A stretch of 15,452 nucleotides of DNA from Deltaproteobacteria bacterium. Lineage in GTDB: Bacteria > Desulfobacterota > Desulfarculia > Adiutricales > Adiutricaceae. The position numbers and the translations under genes are program-made. Of this stretch, positions 14,227 to 15,452 are shown piece by piece. Below the pieces are notes generated by a model, which did not search any database, was not told where the DNA came from, and was given only the letters and a program-made list of their open reading frames with translations. The stretch covers positions 1 through 15,452 of the forward strand of contig JAIRZX010000722.1 in assembly GCA_031267005.1 (NCBI GenBank). The letters run 5' to 3'. Numbering within the stretch: position 1 is the stretch's first letter; every line of letters begins with the position of its first letter.

Positions 14227-14697
14227 AAAAAAAATGAGTCAAGCGGATTGGGTCGGCCGGAGGCTTGCATGGCGAAAAGTTAGGTTTTGCCGTATGGATG
14301 ATTATCCGTCCGGTTAAGGTTTTTACGATATATACAACTATTTTATCCGGATCACGCTATATGCGGGCAAAATTATAAAGCAATAAAGGCAGAAAACATT
14401 CCCTCGCTCTCCAGGACGCCTCTCCCGGCCTCCGCAAGCTGGCGGGAGAAAATTTGTCGAAGCGGATTAAAAAAGTGCCGAAAAGACTCAAATCATGCCC
14501 CGGGACGTTAAAGTTTAAAGAGTGGGCTCCGATAAGAGAGATGGAAAAGCCGGAATATACGGTCTTCTTGCTTTGAGCTTTCATGAATTATCGACCGTGG
14601 CCCGATTTATTGGCGTTTCGGGGCGCCGGAAGGAGGCGTTAGCCGCGCGGGATGAGCGGACGCGGATCCCGCGCGGACTGGAAAGGAACCTGCAAGG
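14227..14697. other. AT-leaning gene-free stretch
   Basis: No supportable gene. Bases 14310-14390 are AT-rich (for example TTTTTACGATATATACAACT), and would be the most likely place for promoters or DNA unwinding. Short frames on both strands lack ribosome binding sites and domain features. Confidence 0.4.
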
Positions 14698-14749
14698 ATG
14701 CAGGTAAACCACTCTTCCCCTGCGGGGACATGTTTTCACGGAGGAACAC

Positions 14750-15160
14750 ATGGGCATGCTAATCGAAAACGAGCTGACGGCCAGCTGTTTGGCCGGCGGC
14801 TTGGGCGGAACGCGGGAGCGCCTCGACAAGACGCTGAGGCGGCTCTTCCGGTATTCGCCCCTGGATGCCCAGGGCGAACCGGAAGGGCCGCTTGCCCTTG
14901 CCGGGGGTTGCCGCGGCCCTTCCCACGCCGCGGCGGTAACCCAGGCATTTCGGGATCTGATGGACTATTGGCAGGGCACGCTGACGCGCCCGGTCCGGTT
15001 CAGGGAAACCGAAAGGCTCTTCGGGGTCCTGAAGGACAGGATCCTAACCGTCCTGGACCACGGCCCCGCGCTGTGGTTGGAGTATCACAGGCTCGCCCAG
15101 AGCCTGAACGAGCTCGAGCTGGACAGCACAAGCCAGGAGAACCCCGAACTCCCTTTTTAG
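14750..15160 (+). CDS. Hypothetical protein, 136 residues
   Basis: The frame encodes a 136-residue protein, likely soluble and mainly helical. It has a strong ribosome binding site, GGAGG five bases before the ATG at 14750; the second ATG at 14756 (Met3) is possible but spaced less well. The N-terminal half has a basic helix (TRERLDKTLRRLFRYS, residues 21-36); residues 62-120 alternate aromatic, charged and Leu residues (AFRDLMDYWQGTLTRPVRFR, then VLDHGPALWLEYHRLAQSLN), as in a helical bundle. The C-terminus is acidic and polar. No signal peptide, membrane span or known motif is visible and I do not recognise the family. The stop lies about 125 bases before a large terminator-like hairpin, so it is probably a single-gene transcript. 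It sits next to the composite 42-bp/22-bp repeat locus. Confidence 0.7.
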   Translation: MGMLIENELTASCLAGGLGGTRERLDKTLRRLFRYSPLDAQGEPEGPLALAGGCRGPSHAAAVTQAFRDLMDYWQGTLTRPVRFRETERLFGVLKDRILTVLDHGPALWLEYHRLAQSLNELELDSTSQENPELPF

Positions 15161-15284
15161 GGGGCGCAGCCCCGGGGGCTCCAGGAGGCCATCGGCCCTG
15201 AACTATAGGCGCCTAAGGCTTCTGCCGCACGTAACCCTTTGCCGGAGGGATCGGTTTCCTCCGCGCGCCCGACCTGGGCGCCCG

Positions 15285-15369
15285 GGCCCCCCCGAGGGCC
15301 CGCCTTCCGCCGGAGGGACTTCAAAGTCCCGAAGGCCGGGGCGGGCCAGCGGGGGGGCTCTCGTTTTTA
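15285..15369 (+). terminator. Large hairpin followed by T-run
   Basis: The sequence can fold into one long stem: GCCCCCCC with GGGGGGGC on the outside, GGCCCGCC with GGCGGGCC in the middle, and GGGACT/AGTCCC (15315-15320 and 15325-15330) closing a TCAA loop, with internal mismatched patches. TCTCGTTTTT follows (15359-15368). It would end transcripts from the gene at 14750-15160. The stem is much longer than an ordinary intrinsic terminator. Confidence 0.6.
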
Positions 15370-15452
15370 GGGTCCAGGATTGAGGGGCAACGGCGGAGGG
15401 AGGGGATGACAGGTGAGGGCGGGGCGGAATTAGATGCCCTGGGCTGGGCTGG

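Noticed and set aside
14698..15201. 167-residue gene in a second frame over 14750-15160
   Set aside because: Its composition is Pro/Gly/Arg-rich, and the GGAGG ribosome binding site fits the frame starting at 14750 instead.
1..15452. tRNA or rRNA genes and insertion-sequence transposases
   Set aside because: I looked for T-loop-like GGTTCGA motifs with matching acceptor stems and for transposase motifs and found none convincing.

Overview
The window looks like chromosomal DNA of a high-GC Gram-negative bacterium. The strongly GC-ending codons and an NtrB/NtrC-type kinase-regulator pair with a sigma-54 activator are typical of Desulfobacterota (Deltaproteobacteria); this placement is an inference, as no rRNA or other marker gene is present. 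Only about 59 % of the bases are in genes I can support, which is low for a bacterium. There are eight protein genes, one cut by the left edge.

Layout. From 4109 down to the left edge, four genes lie on the minus strand: a small unknown protein (3801-4109), 4-alpha-glucanotransferase malQ (1993-3585, with a rho-independent terminator at 1790-1822), another small unknown protein (671-1084), and the N-terminal part of a membrane protein (1-475). A 2.7-kb gene-free stretch (4110-6773) holds two repeat arrays, an AT-rich island and a good sigma-70-type promoter. The plus-strand genes follow: glucose-6-phosphate isomerase pgi (6774-8216), a membrane sensor histidine kinase (8255-10705), a sigma-54-dependent response regulator (11069-13021), then 1.7 kb of repeat-rich non-coding DNA and a last unknown gene (14750-15160) followed by a large terminator-like hairpin.

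How the genes work together. MalQ and Pgi are both in central carbohydrate metabolism: MalQ rearranges maltodextrins, and Pgi interconverts glucose-6-phosphate and fructose-6-phosphate. The kinase and regulator form a probable two-component system that switches on sigma-54 promoters; its signal and targets cannot be read from the window.

What stands out. Most larger intergenic gaps carry their own short-period tandem array, each with a different sequence: 21 bp (1458-1667), 17/18 bp modules (4428-4670), pyrimidine repeats (6004-6262), 17 bp (10824-10908), 42 bp (13573-about 14035) and 22 bp (14101-14226). Low-complexity, repeat-built segments also sit inside the kinase (N-terminal about 260 residues) and the regulator (linker). 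The regulator appears to end in two Fis-type helix-turn-helix units instead of one. The 42-bp/22-bp composite locus is the best candidate for an undescribed element.
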